Part shown: one piece after another, positions 46,850 to 59,024 of the stretch | How the letters are laid out: each line of letters begins with the position of its first letter | How positions within the stretch are numbered: the first letter of the stretch is position 1 | From: Antedon mediterranea | Taxonomy: Eukaryota; Echinodermata; Crinoidea; Comatulida; Antedonidae | NCBI RefSeq assembly: GCF_964355755.1 | Contig: NC_092670.1 | Span: 8,123,201 to 8,183,200, forward strand | Length of the DNA stretch: 60,000 nt | Direction of reading: 5' to 3' | Program-made: the position numbers and the translations under genes | The notes under the pieces: model-generated | The model's input: the letters and a program-made list of their open reading frames with translations, nothing else | Told to the model about the DNA's origin: nothing | Database searches by the model: none

Positions 46850-47345
46850 TTTTGTCGCGACAAAATAAATTTTGTTGCAACAAAATGAATTTTGTCTACA
46901 CAGAATGAATTTTGTCTACACAGAATGAATTTTGTCTACACAGAATAAGTTTTGTCTACACAGAATACATTTTGTCGCCACAAAATGAATTTTGTCCACA
47001 CAGAATTAATTTTGTCTACACAGAATTAATTTTGTCCACACAGAATTAATTTTGTCTACACAAAATGAATTTTGTCGTTACAGAATGAATTTTGTCGCCA
47101 CAAAATGAATTTTGTCGTTACAGAAGGAATTTTGTCTACACAGAATTAATTTTGTCAACACAGAATTAATTTTGTCTACACAGAATGAATTTTGTTTACA
47201 CAGAATTAATTTTGTCGAGACAAAATGAATTTTGTCAAGACAAAATAAATTTTGTCCACACAGAATAAATTTTGTCAACACAAAATGAATTTTGTGTTGA
47301 CAAAATGAATTTTGTATTGACAAAATTAATTATGTGTAGACAAAA
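46850..47345 (-). repeat. 20-bp minisatellite array, right arm of foldback copy 2
   Basis: Units such as AATGAATTTTGTCTACACAG in exact 20-bp phase, with the same variants as copy 1. Confidence 0.96.
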
Positions 47346-47391
47346 TTGTAATATTTCGACAAAATTAGCATTGTCCCATACGGCGCCCCGT

Positions 47392-47900
47392 ACCCTACCA
47401 CATGGACAATATTATTGTTACAGGGAAAATCGCGGATTACTAATTCTTGTGATATTTATTCTTTGGTTCTTGAGGACACACACACCACGCCACACGACAC
47501 GTGGTTGGAGGAGAATAGAGAGACACATGTGACATACACATTTCAACGGGTTGATTTCACCAAAGATAGTGTTTGAATTCACTGTAAAGATAATGTACTT
47601 ACAATACTAATGATTGATGAATATTTAAGTTAAGGTAGCTATGCTAGTTACTATACATTACTTCTAGGTATAGGCCTCCTAGGCATGTTATTTCATGAAG
47701 TGATATACTCAATGGTTAAGTAATTAATTTACTACCTAGCAGCTAGAATTTCGCTAGTATAGTAGTAACATGATAACCGATCAGTGCTACTGAAAGGTCG
47801 CAATTCAAATCGGCCGTGGTGTTACGTATTCGGTCGCTGCACCGCTCGACTTTCAGTTTCAGGAAAATATATCTATGGCTATTATTAGTATTACTAATAT
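47392..47900 (+). repeat. Interspersed repeat X, right part
   Basis: From about 47464 (GAGGACACACACACCACGCC) it matches 17430-17830 and 34500-34890, with small indels. Before that, 47425-47463 is the inverse of 37573-37612. Confidence 0.82.
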
Positions 47901-49732
47901 TTATGACGAAATTTCTCAGGCAGAAAAATCATAAATCATTCATGAGATTAAAGCATCAATTAGGACATTACCAGGTCCGTAACCAACCAGGTTTGATGGC
48001 GGGGTGGATTGTTTAAATTGTTTAGTGGAACAGATTCGTGTTTCTGGACTATATAATTTGGTGTAATTTCTTCACTATTTATAGAGCGCCATATGCCATT
48101 TTTGAAGAATGTGACACTGCCAGACATACGGACGAAAAAGTATTGAAATAAGAAAAAAAGTTCATTGCGGCCTACCACGACACACTCGACGCACACCCAC
48201 CACAGATGATACGGCAACTCCCTGCTGTTATCGTTAAAAAGAGCCTGTCATAAACTCGTGCATCCACTTTAGACTAACTGACTGCGCGAAGTAGGCCTAC
48301 ACGACGTACACGCACGCGCCAGGTGATACATCCTTCCTGCGCGTTCCATAAGTTCTTTTTAAAAGATCCAAACGTCTTGGTGTTTGGTAGTTCAAATTTG
48401 TATTTTTAAGCGTAAAACTAATAATTAGTAGTAATAAATGGTTTTGGTTGTAATTAGGCTATTGACTTGTAAAATAAATTCGTAAGTCTTTTGCTAAATG
48501 AATGTCGATTTAAATTGAATAATCTCTTTTTATTAAGGCTTGACTAGGCCTGTAGTATAAAATCGTAGTGTTAGTATGCCCAGCAAAAAAAAAAGTGGGA
48601 GGCCAAACAAAACCCTGATCCCCCTGAGCCTATACCGGACTATATAATAAGTATTTATATCAGCCTTATTATATATATACAGTATATTAAAGAACTACAA
48701 CATCGTTTTAGTCATATGGTACACTACCAGCCATCTTTGAGTGACTATTCCACTGGAGTTGAATCCTTTGTTATAAAAAAAAATGCATACCGTTCACAAA
48801 TTTAATATTAAAACAATCCATTTGTTTAAATGGTTTTGTTAAAATAAGTGGTACAGTAATTGGAAATATAACAAACATAATAAAGTAAAGAAAAAGAGTA
48901 ATCAAAATTATAAATAGAGAAAATATACAACTAGATTTGAACTCGTCACGGTGACGAGTTAGGCTATCCCGCAATGCATCGTAACAGTAAGCTGCACCAC
49001 AGCGATTGTACAAACAGCATAGCATCGATCAAAATCGTTTAGTTGACGGTTAGTTTTTATTTTACACCACTCGCGTTTATTTAATTGTTTGAATCTATAT
49101 ATAAATTTACGTAAGGGCAAAATTCGGTAAATCGCACCTTACTTCTACAATTTTTACTCGATGGTATATAAAGTTGGTTCGTACTTTCGGTACTGATTTT
49201 AACCACCTGATGTAACCCTGTTTACTAATTAAATTAAGTTAGATAATTAGTTACTGATGATTAAAACGAATTTAGGTTCAACGATTTGCCCCAAATAGGG
49301 GTTTTTTCCGATCGTGGTATACACTGTCTAATGGATGTCCATCTTGAAAAATACCCGCCACAAAAATGCGAGGAGGCTTCGCATTTTCCTATCTCCTACG
49401 ATAATTGTTTTTAATAGCTGAAAACCGGTTGAACAGCTAGAGTACACCATCATAATGTTGAAGACAGGCCGATTTTCTTTAAAAAATACTATTTTGATAG
49501 ATTTAATATAAGATTATACAAATGTATTGATTTGCGATGAATGGAACATCCCAATCTCTCAGTCTGCCAGAGTTTGGTTTAACACAAGTAGGTAAATTTA
49601 TGAGCCCTTGATTTAACACATACGGTAGGTAAATATATGGGCCCTTTGAGAATAAACTTCACAATACTATAAATATCTATTAACTATTTTTAGTCCTCAT
49701 TTGAATCGAACATTTCTTACTGTGAATGTTCG
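47901..49732. other. Intergenic
   Basis: No gene is recognised. A perfect palindrome AACTCGTCACGGTGACGAGTT lies at about 48940-48960, related in form to AATTCGTCAAAGTGACGAATT near 22288. The 84-codon and 85-codon minus frames have no recognisable domain. A moderately GC-richer patch with many CGCAC/ACGACG words lies at 48165-48330. Confidence 0.45.
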
Positions 49733-49978
49733 TACTGTTAGATGTAAAGTACTGTTAGATGTAATATAAAGTACTGTTAGATGTAAAGTACTGTTAGATG
49801 TAAAGTACTGTTAGATGTAAAGTACTGTTAGATGTAATATAAAGTACTGTTAGATGTAATATAAAGTACTGTTAGATGTAATATAAAGTACTGTTAGATG
49901 TAAAGTACTGTTAGATGTAAAGTACTGTTAGATGTAAAGTACTGTTAGATGTAAAGTACTGTTAGATGTAATATAAAA
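49733..49978 (+). repeat. 16/21-bp minisatellite
   Basis: AAGTACTGTTAGATGT repeats about 13 times. Some units carry an extra AATAT between repeats, giving two unit lengths in irregular order. Confidence 0.96.
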
Positions 49979-50804
49979 ATATATACAGATAAACTTTATT
50001 AGTAAGATTGTGGATAGGATCTACTGTTAGATATATAAACACATTATTATATACAAATAAACTTTATACTGACAGTTCCTTCTCAACGTTTGTATTAATT
50101 AATAATTACCAATAAAATAAACGTCGTAGTGGTGTATCGTGACATGTACTTTAATATTTCAATCGATTATGACAGTGACAGTTTTAACAAAATCGCAAAT
50201 GTTTTACTGTATTTAGAGGTATATTATTTATAGGCCTATAAAACACGAAAACAATATTTCGTTACTGAGTGGATAAAGAATATATTTAAAAATTGTTCCT
50301 CTTTGTACCTATCCGCTTTCCCATCCCTCAACCCTAATATAAAAAAACCCATACAAAACACAAATTGGGTTTCTTTAAATGAGTCCAAATCAAAAATTTG
50401 GACTCATTTTGTGATGAGTTTCTCCTTCGGAAGTAATTCCCAGGGTGCTAATTTTAGTTGACTACTGTACATAAATCATCGTGTCTATTTATTCGTTTCT
50501 GTAAACGACAATGTATTATAGTCCTGCGGTACGTACATTTGAAATCGCCAGTTATTCGAGAACCATCTGTGGGCACGACCTAGATGGTACGCGAGCGTAC
50601 CATCTAGTATGATTAAATTTTCAAATTAAAAATAAAATTCATGTGTCTGAAGGAGAATTTTTTAAGTAATAACATTATTGAAAATTGGAAGGAAATTGAT
50701 AACGTTTATGCAATATGCGCTCTATTGAATGTGACGAACTGTGTCGAAAAGAGACAAAATTCCTTTACATTTGTGTGGCCATACGATGTTTGACGTGCCC
50801 GTGT
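49979..50804. other. Intergenic with two strong hairpins
   Basis: AATGAGTCCAAAT...ATTTGGACTCATT at about 50379-50409, and a nearly perfect 28-nt palindrome (CTAGATGGTACGC, GA, then its inverse) at 50580-50607. No gene is seen. Confidence 0.6.
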
Positions 50805-51754
50805 GTCATTATTTTTTCATTCATAATTCATCAAATATGAAAGAAATATATCATAAAACTATAAAAAACAATATTCAAGCGCAAAAACGGGCTTTCTATG
50901 CTGCGTACGGGCTAAGTGCGTAAAAAGTCCTGAAAGTTGATTAGAAATTCATTTTGAGCATTTTAAACTTTTAAAGCGTGCTTACGCACGAAAATACCAA
51001 TGTTGAAAATTTTTCTGATGATACTGGAAGATGACCCTTGACATGAAGCATACATGTGTCAAGTGGTATTTAAAATATCTATTGGTTTTCAATTTATAGT
51101 CAATCTACGCGACAATATTGTCATTAAACCAAAGTTTCTTGTACAACGACATACGCGCATAACTGCTACCGCCGTTTTTTAGATTTGCATGCAACAAAAA
51201 ATGAGCAAAAAAATTGAAATTTTTGACAATAACAATAGGCTATCGCTCTACAGATAGCGAAAGCCTAATAAAAATAGAAATCAATTTTAGAAAACAAAAC
51301 TTTAAGTTTAAATTTTGCATATTAATTGTATTTTGGAATGAAGTTATTGACATATTTTTAAAGTTGAAAGTAATATAAGTGCATTCTAGCTTTTAGATGA
51401 ACGATAAGTAAAAAGTTTTGTTGCCTTGGAAACAATTCCAGGTGGGGAAAACTAAATCGTATCCTAATAGTATTAAAAGTCAATTTTTACTTCACACGCT
51501 GCATCTATTTGCTTTTGCTGTCTGGAATAATAATACAGTACTGTATTTAATAATGTATTATAAATAATTTGTAAACTATGGAAGTTTTCTTCCATAGTTA
51601 TTTATAATTTTTTTAGCCTACAAAAGTTTCATTCTTTTTGCCTTTTAGTTGTTTTTTATGGAAATATTATCTTGAAACAAATCTGTGAAAAAAAATTCTC
51701 AAACCATGAATAGTCTATTATTATTAGTTAATTTATTTTCTTACAGAATACAGC
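50805..51754 (+). repeat. 5' flank of ZNF-B', duplicate of 22996-24063
   Basis: Colinear with the ZNF-B flank, with shorter stretches at about 50930 and 51500 where bases are missing. A splice-acceptor-like TATTTTCTTACAG ends at 51746, just before AATACAGCATG. Confidence 0.9.
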
Positions 51755-54403
51755 ATGAAATATAAATGTGAACACTGTGGAGTTAAGTTGGAATTCAGTG
51801 ACTTGAAAGAACATTTAGGATTACACAATCATTCTAAAGAAATAAAATGTGAGCTCTGTGAAGATACAATTGACAAGTGTAAGCTACATAACCAGACACC
51901 ATATGAATGTGATCATGAGGAGGAAGGAAATCGGAATTTGAAAAAACATTTGAGCACAAACACAGGAGAGACACCATATGAATGTGAGCATGAGAAGGAA
52001 GGAAATAGGAATTTGAAAAAACATTTGAGCACAAATACGGGAGAGACACCATATGAATGTGAACATGAGAAGGAAGGAAATCGGAATTTGAAAAAACATT
52101 TGAGCACAAACACAGGAGAGACACCATATGAATGTGAGCATGAGAAGGAAGGAATTCGGAATTTCAAAAAACATTTGAGCACAAACACAGGAGAGACACC
52201 ATATGAATGTGAGCATGAGAAGGAAGGAAATAAGAATTTGAAAAAACATTTGAGCACAAACACAGGAGAGACACCATATGAATGTGAACATGAGAAGGAA
52301 GGAAATTGGAATTTGAAAAAACATTTGAGCACAAACACAGGAGAGACACCATATGAATGTGAGCATGAGAAGGAAGGAAATAGGAATTTGAAAAAACATT
52401 TGAGCACAAAAGCAGGAGAGACACCATATGATTGTGAGTACGAGAAGGGAGGAAATCGGACTTTGAAAAAACATTTGAGCACAAACACAGGGGAGACAAC
52501 ATATGAATGTGAGCATGAGAAGGAAAGAAATCTGAATTTAAAAAAACATTTGAGCACAAACACAGGAGAGACACCATGTGAATGTGAGCATGAGAAGGAA
52601 GGAAATTGGATTTTGAAAACACATTTGAGCACAAAAACAGGAGAGACACCATATGAATGTGAACATTGTGGGAAGAAATTTAAACAAAGCTGGAATTTGA
52701 AAATGCATTTGAGAAAACACACAAGAGCGACACCATATGAAAATTGTGGTATGAAATTTAATCAAAATTTAAAGATTCTATTGAGAAAATACACAGGAGA
52801 GACACCATATGATTGTGAACATGGTGGTAAGAAATTTAAACAAAATGTGAATTGGAAAATACATTTGAGAAAACACAAAAGAGAGGCACCATATGAATGT
52901 GAACATTGTGGAGTGAAATTTACACGGAATGCTACTTTGTCAGCACATTTAAAAACACATAACACACCTTATGAATGTGAACATTGTGGGAAGAAATTTA
53001 AATGGAAGCTTACTTTGGAAACACATTTGAGAACACACAAAAGAGAGGCATCATATGAATGTGAAAATTGTGGGAAGAAATTTAGAAAAAATGTAAATTT
53101 AAAAATGCATTTAAGAATACACACAAGAGAGACACCATATGAATGTGAACATTGTGGTAAGAAATTTAAACAATATGGAAATTTGAAAATGCATTTGAGA
53201 ACACACAAAATAGAGACACCATATGAACGTGAACATTGTGGTAAGAAATTTAAACAAAGTGGAAGTTTGAAGATACATTTGAGAACACACACAGGAGAGA
53301 CACCATATGAATGTGAACATTGTGGTAAGAAATTTAAACAAAGTGGAAGTTTGAAGATACATTTGAGAACACACACAGGAGAGACACCATATGAATGTCA
53401 ACATTGTGGACAGAAATTTAAACAAAATGGAAATTTGAAAATGCATTTGAGAACACACACAGGAGAGACACCATATGAATGTGAACATTGTGGAAAGAAA
53501 TTTAAACAAAATGGAAATTTGAAAAAGCATTTGAGAATACACACAGGAGAGACACCATATGAATGTGAACATTGTGGTAAAAAATTTAAACAAAATGAAC
53601 ATTTGAAGATACATTTGAGAACACACACAGGAGAGACACCATATGAATGTGAACATTGTGGACAGAAATTTAAACAAAACTGGAATTTGAAAATTCATTT
53701 GAGAACACACACAGGAGAGACACCATATGAATGTCAACATTGTGGACAGAAATTTAAACAAAATGGAAATTTGAAAATTCATTTGAGAACACACACAGGA
53801 GAGACACCATATGAATGTGAACATTGTGGACAGAAATTTAAACACAATGGGGACTTGAAAAGACATTTGAGAACACACACAGGAGAGACACCATATGAAT
53901 GTGAACATTGTGGTAAGAAATTTAAACAAAGTGGAAGTTTGAAGATACATTTGAGAACACACACAGGAGAGACACGGTATGAATGTCAACATTGTGGACA
54001 GAAATTTAAACAAAATGGACATTTGAAAATGCATTTGAGAACACACACAGGAGAGACACCATATGAATGTCAACATTGTGGACAGAAATTTAAACAAAAT
54101 GGAAATTTGAAAATGCATTTGAGAACACACACAGGAGAGACACCATATGAATGTGCACATTGTGGTAAGAAATTTAAACACAATGGGGGCTTGAAAAGAC
54201 ATTTGAGAATACACACAAGAGAGGCACCATATGAATGTGAACATTGTGGTAAGAAATTTAAACAAAATGGGGTTTTGAAAAGACATTTGAGAACACACAC
54301 TAGAAAGGCACCATATGAATGTGAACATTGTGGAACGAAATTTACACGGAATGCTACTTTGAATGCACATTTAAAAACACATAACACACCTTATGAAATT
54401 TAA
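51755..54403 (+). CDS. C2H2 zinc-finger protein ZNF-B' with a ten-module non-canonical repeat
   Basis: 882 codons, ATG at 51755 (AGCATGA), probably the terminal exon after the acceptor at 51746. Residues 1-28 form the family's atypical first finger ([10 protein letters not shown]...[11 protein letters not shown]). Residues 50-299 are ten tandem 25-residue modules of the type YECEHEKEGNRNLKKHLSTN plus a TGETP linker. Each keeps only one Cys and one His at the zinc-ligand positions, so normal zinc binding is not expected. Residues 300-882 hold about 21 C2H2 units. Three are defective (one lacking the first Cys and His, one CEHGG, one YEREHC); the rest are canonical C-x2-C-x12-H-x3-H. No KRAB, BTB or other effector domain is visible. 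The ending NTPYEI comes from a 20-bp deletion shared with ZNF-B. By family it should be a nuclear DNA-binding protein. Partner and target are unknown. Confidence 0.93.
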   Translation: MKYKCEHCGVKLEFSDLKEHLGLHNHSKEIKCELCEDTIDKCKLHNQTPYECDHEEEGNRNLKKHLSTNTGETPYECEHEKEGNRNLKKHLSTNTGETPYECEHEKEGNRNLKKHLSTNTGETPYECEHEKEGIRNFKKHLSTNTGETPYECEHEKEGNKNLKKHLSTNTGETPYECEHEKEGNWNLKKHLSTNTGETPYECEHEKEGNRNLKKHLSTKAGETPYDCEYEKGGNRTLKKHLSTNTGETTYECEHEKERNLNLKKHLSTNTGETPCECEHEKEGNWILKTHLSTKTGETPYECEHCGKKFKQSWNLKMHLRKHTRATPYENCGMKFNQNLKILLRKYTGETPYDCEHGGKKFKQNVNWKIHLRKHKREAPYECEHCGVKFTRNATLSAHLKTHNTPYECEHCGKKFKWKLTLETHLRTHKREASYECENCGKKFRKNVNLKMHLRIHTRETPYECEHCGKKFKQYGNLKMHLRTHKIETPYEREHCGKKFKQSGSLKIHLRTHTGETPYECEHCGKKFKQSGSLKIHLRTHTGETPYECQHCGQKFKQNGNLKMHLRTHTGETPYECEHCGKKFKQNGNLKKHLRIHTGETPYECEHCGKKFKQNEHLKIHLRTHTGETPYECEHCGQKFKQNWNLKIHLRTHTGETPYECQHCGQKFKQNGNLKIHLRTHTGETPYECEHCGQKFKHNGDLKRHLRTHTGETPYECEHCGKKFKQSGSLKIHLRTHTGETRYECQHCGQKFKQNGHLKMHLRTHTGETPYECQHCGQKFKQNGNLKMHLRTHTGETPYECAHCGKKFKHNGGLKRHLRIHTREAPYECEHCGKKFKQNGVLKRHLRTHTRKAPYECEHCGTKFTRNATLNAHLKTHNTPYEI
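51902..52651 (+). repeat. Ten 75-bp tandem units encoding zinc-finger-derived modules
   Basis: The unit reads ACACCATATGAATGTGAGCA, then TGAGAAGGAAGGAAATCGGA and ATTTGAAAAAACATTTGAGC in phase. Units differ by few bases. The unit length is a multiple of three and no unit contains a stop. ZNF-B lacks the whole block: it passes from [12 protein letters not shown] directly to its first ordinary finger. Confidence 0.95.
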
Positions 54404-55720
<1,317 letters not shown>

Positions 55721-55791
55721 TGTTACTGTTTTTTGTTTTGTTTAAAGTACACACACACTTTCAATTCTAAATGTACACTCTTTTACTTACT

Positions 55792-57081
55792 CAGGGGTGA
55801 GGGAATTTCAATTTCTTTCACTTGTCCCCGGACAAGTACCTGCACGGAATTCACTTGTCCGAGAAAAAAATGTACTTGTCCCTCTTTATTGCGCAATAGG
55901 CAAAAAATTACACAAGTGTCGACAAATGTCACGCAAGTGTTTATTGTCTATTTAAAATTCAGCAGTTTATAGGCCTAGCCTAGACTTTTTAAGCCTGCTC
56001 AATATTTTGATAAAAATAACGGTAATTTTTAGGTTTTATTTCATTAACACAACAGTGTGTAGAGTACTGTAGGCCTAATTAATAAATAGTAGTTAGTAAA
56101 TAAAAATAAAAGAATTGAATTACCAAAAAAACTGTGGTGTCTATTAGCCTAGTCATACATGTGAACTGATCTTTGCCTACTGTAGCTATGCCGGCTAGCT
56201 AGGTATATTTAAATTATTTTTTTTAATATTTTTTATTTTGTTCAGGCATAATTAAAATTATTTTTAAAAATAATTATTTTGTCCAGGCATAATTAGTTAA
56301 CAAATAATACCGAATTAATGTAGGTCTGGCTAGGCCCAATAGCTTGCCATCCAGACACTAGGCCTTCCTTAGACCGTCACCACGGAGAGAGAGAAAAATA
56401 CCTCCAGGCCCCAGGCCATCCTTACTCTAGTAGAAAAGTTAGGCCTCCTACTCTACAACTTCTGTACGGACGGAGAGAGGATGTTTTTGTTATTATCCAA
56501 TTCACTAAATAAAATAGCTTGTTGCATTTCACAGGTAAATTTATAAAAAACATTCTTTTCCCTATGAAACCACTTTATCAATTGTCCGTTCCATGCACGA
56601 TGTACAGAGAAAAATTTAAATACTGGGCCTACCACCTCCTCGCGTGTATACAGCTTCCATCTTGATGCATGGTATTTTTAATCAACAATACCTGGTAGAG
56701 TCCATTAATTACGGGGGTTCTTTTTAACTGGGCATTTTTTTTAATTACCCAGTTAACCTATGTCTCAACCACTGCATGGTCCAAAAATGTTTTAATTACA
56801 TCCCCAAATAGAAAATCGTGTAATCTATAATGATGTGACTCGGGTCATTGACCAATCAGTGATGTATTAAATGCACTGGGTTTAATGTGCTTTGAAGAAG
56901 CCTGCTATTTTTATTAATGCACATGGCTAACTGTGTTGGCACATGGTTTTCTGTGCTCTTAGATTAATTTCCTGAATTTCAAAAGTGCTTGTCCTCGGAC
57001 AAGAGGATACGTCAAATGTGGTTGTCCGACCGTAAAAAACACTTGTCCCGGGCGTCGGGCAAGTTGGTTCGCCCAGCCCTG
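55792..57081. mobile_element. 1,290-bp hAT-like element
   Basis: Ends CAGGGGTGAGGGAA and TTCGCCCAGCCCTG fit the CAGGGxTG...GAA termini of hAT transposons. The left copy of the duplication has the empty site (TTACTTACTAGTTAG at 31-45). The flanks TACTTACT and ATTACTAG share TTACT, consistent with an imperfect target duplication. Both ends carry repeated ACTTGTCC/GGACAAGT words, which resemble hAT subterminal repeats. No transposase was recognised. A 60-codon minus frame at 56453-56635 has no known motif. Confidence 0.82.
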
Positions 57082-57240
57082 ATTACTAGTTAGTAAATTA
57101 TTGTTATAACATTTATTATAATACTATGATACCTAGGACTTAATTATTGTATTATTTTAATTTACTTTATTATAACATTATACATTTTTGGTTTTGTTTA
57201 CACTTTGTTTGGTTTGTGATGATATTTTTTTCAAAATTTA

Positions 57241-57640
57241 TAATAAACCCTTACTAAGATTTATAATGTACAGTAGCCTTCCTATGTAATAAAGCCTTTC
57301 TATGATTTTTAATGTACAGTAGCCTTCCTATGTAATAAACCCTTACTAAGATTTATAATGTACAGTAGCCTTCCTATGTAATAAAGCCTTTCTATGATTT
57401 TTAATGTACAGTAGCCTTCCTATGTAATAAAGCCTTACTAAGATTTATAATGTACAGTAGCCTTCCTATGTAATAAAGCCTTACTAAGATTTATAATGTA
57501 CAGTAGTAGCCTTCCTATGTAATAAACCCTTTCTATGATTTATAATGTAGAGTAGCCTTCCTATGTAATAAAGCCTTTCTATGATTTATAATGTACAGTA
57601 GCCTTCCTATGTAATAAAGCCTTTCTATGATTTTTAATTC
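57241..57640 (+). repeat. 46-bp minisatellite, about eight to nine copies
   Basis: TGTACAGTAGCCTTCCTATG recurs with two kinds of spacer (AAGCCTTTCTATGATTTATA and ACCCTTACTAAGATTTATAA). Homologous to 186-300, which has about 2.5 copies. Confidence 0.95.
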
Positions 57641-58084
57641 AAAGTAAGAGTTTTCTTTTATAGTCGGTTTTTGTAACAATAAAATCAAGTTTTATTCATA
57701 TATATTCAAGATGCTGTATAATTTACTATTTTCTTTGTGTATATTTGTAAACACATGGCGACACAAGAAGGGATAGATAGATAGTAGTTTGTATTTTATA
57801 TTTATATATGTTATGTTTTGGGAAAAAAGTGTATACTGTAGTCATTAGAATTTTAAAGTACTGTAGTTATATTATAGATAACTGATTTTGCTGCAGTTTT
57901 GCAATCGATCAGAAAATTCAAAACTTAATGTTGTTACGTGTTGGACAAAGAATTGAAACAACAATGTAACACTCAATCCAAGGAGTAACAACTCTCTTCT
58001 AAATCCAATTATTTAATTAAAGTGGAATTTCAATACAATTCTACATAATTGGCGTTATACAGTATACTGTAAAGGCAGTGACGA

Positions 58085-58358
58085 TCCACTATTAGATCTC
58101 TAGATAAAGCCTTTCCCCACCCACTCTACACAATGGTAGAGTGGGTCGGTTTTAATGTCTCGGGTCGTTACTCAACAAGTACTCTTACAGCATCTAAATA
58201 GATAATTCAATTTGCATAATTATACTCTCAACCAATCAAATACCGTAAATAAGTACTTGTCTGCCAGTCTATGATCCTATTTATTGCTGAGGAATGCCAT
58301 TCAGTTGTATACAGTGGCAGCGAGAGAACGACTGAGGAAGACGATAATTATCATTGAG
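58085..58358 (+). promoter_or_regulatory. Putative promoter and non-coding exon 1 of ZNF-A'
   Basis: Nearly identical to 900-1169, ending at GAG|GTAGGTA. The TTGCTGAGGAATGCC and CAACCAATCAAATACC blocks are unchanged. Confidence 0.45.
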
Positions 58359-59015
58359 GTAGGTACACGTTCCTAAACTGAAATATTGATTATGAGACAA
58401 TCGGCGTGTGTGTTTCTTATAATTGTTAGCAGGATTACTCGAAAATGTATTGCCGATTTTCATATGATTTTAAAGGATAGGTTCATAGCTGTATGGGAAC
58501 ACGTTATTCAATTTCATATGACTAGTAGATCAAATATCAAGCTGACCACAGCAATGGAAAGTTTCACCATAGGGATTTTCATTCCTTATTACGTATTTGT
58601 TGATATGTGGCATTGGCCCTCGCAATTAACACTCTAACTATCTATTTTGTTGGTAACTTATTGTATAGGGCTTGGTTCTATTTGATACGGCTTGGTAATT
58701 AGGAGGACCCCGATTTATGTTTCTTTTCCCAGAAAAATAGTAGGCCTAATGCCTTAAAATAACGCAAGCTAATATCACTCAAATTAATCCGTTACCATTA
58801 GGCCTCAGTAAATCTAATTAAAACAAAAGCTGTATACACGACATTAAAGTCGCAATCGAATACGCCAATTTTAAATTCTTTGACATTATTCTGTTACAAA
58901 ACTACTGTATTTACATAAGTTTGTTTTTCAATATAGTGTAGCTAACATGAATAGTACTACTAAGTATAGTTGGAGGAAGTAGATTTATAATTTTGAAAAC
59001 TGTATTTTTTTTATA
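58359..59015 (+). other. Putative intron 1 of ZNF-A'
   Basis: It is bounded by GTAGGT and a T-rich acceptor ending TTTTTTATAG at 59015. Matches 1170-1819. The 83-codon frame at 58386-58637 is broken in the left copy by a stop (TGTATAGGAACACG against TGTATGGGAACACG) and has no recognisable motif. Confidence 0.45.
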
Positions 59016-59024
59016 GATTTATTG

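Larger units (their letters stand above)
40394..47391 (-). mobile_element. Foldback-type DNA transposon, copy 2, carrying a gypsy insertion
   Basis: Same ends as copy 1 (ACGGGGCGCCGTTTGGGACA and inverse), but the interior is in opposite orientation. Flanks GCCCTACT (40386-40393) and ACCCTACC (47392-47399) share six of eight bases, fitting an aged 8-bp duplication. Without the gypsy element it is about 3.40 kb. The interior includes sequence duplicated within itself (CCCAGACAGTGTAATAATGA at about 45539 and 45710) and the empty site of the nested element of copy 1. No transposase was found. Together the two copies form an inverted pair 23 kb apart. Confidence 0.88.

Noticed and set aside
51884-52722. 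Minus-strand frames over the 75-bp modules
   Set aside because: Shadows of the 75-bp in-frame repeat, not independent genes.
53111-54370. Long minus-strand open frames across the zinc-finger arrays (up to 419 codons)
   Set aside because: They arise because the 84-bp unit is a multiple of three and lacks stops in antisense. They are rich in Cys, Phe and Ser, repeat with the unit, and have no domain. The same happens opposite ZNF-A, B and C.
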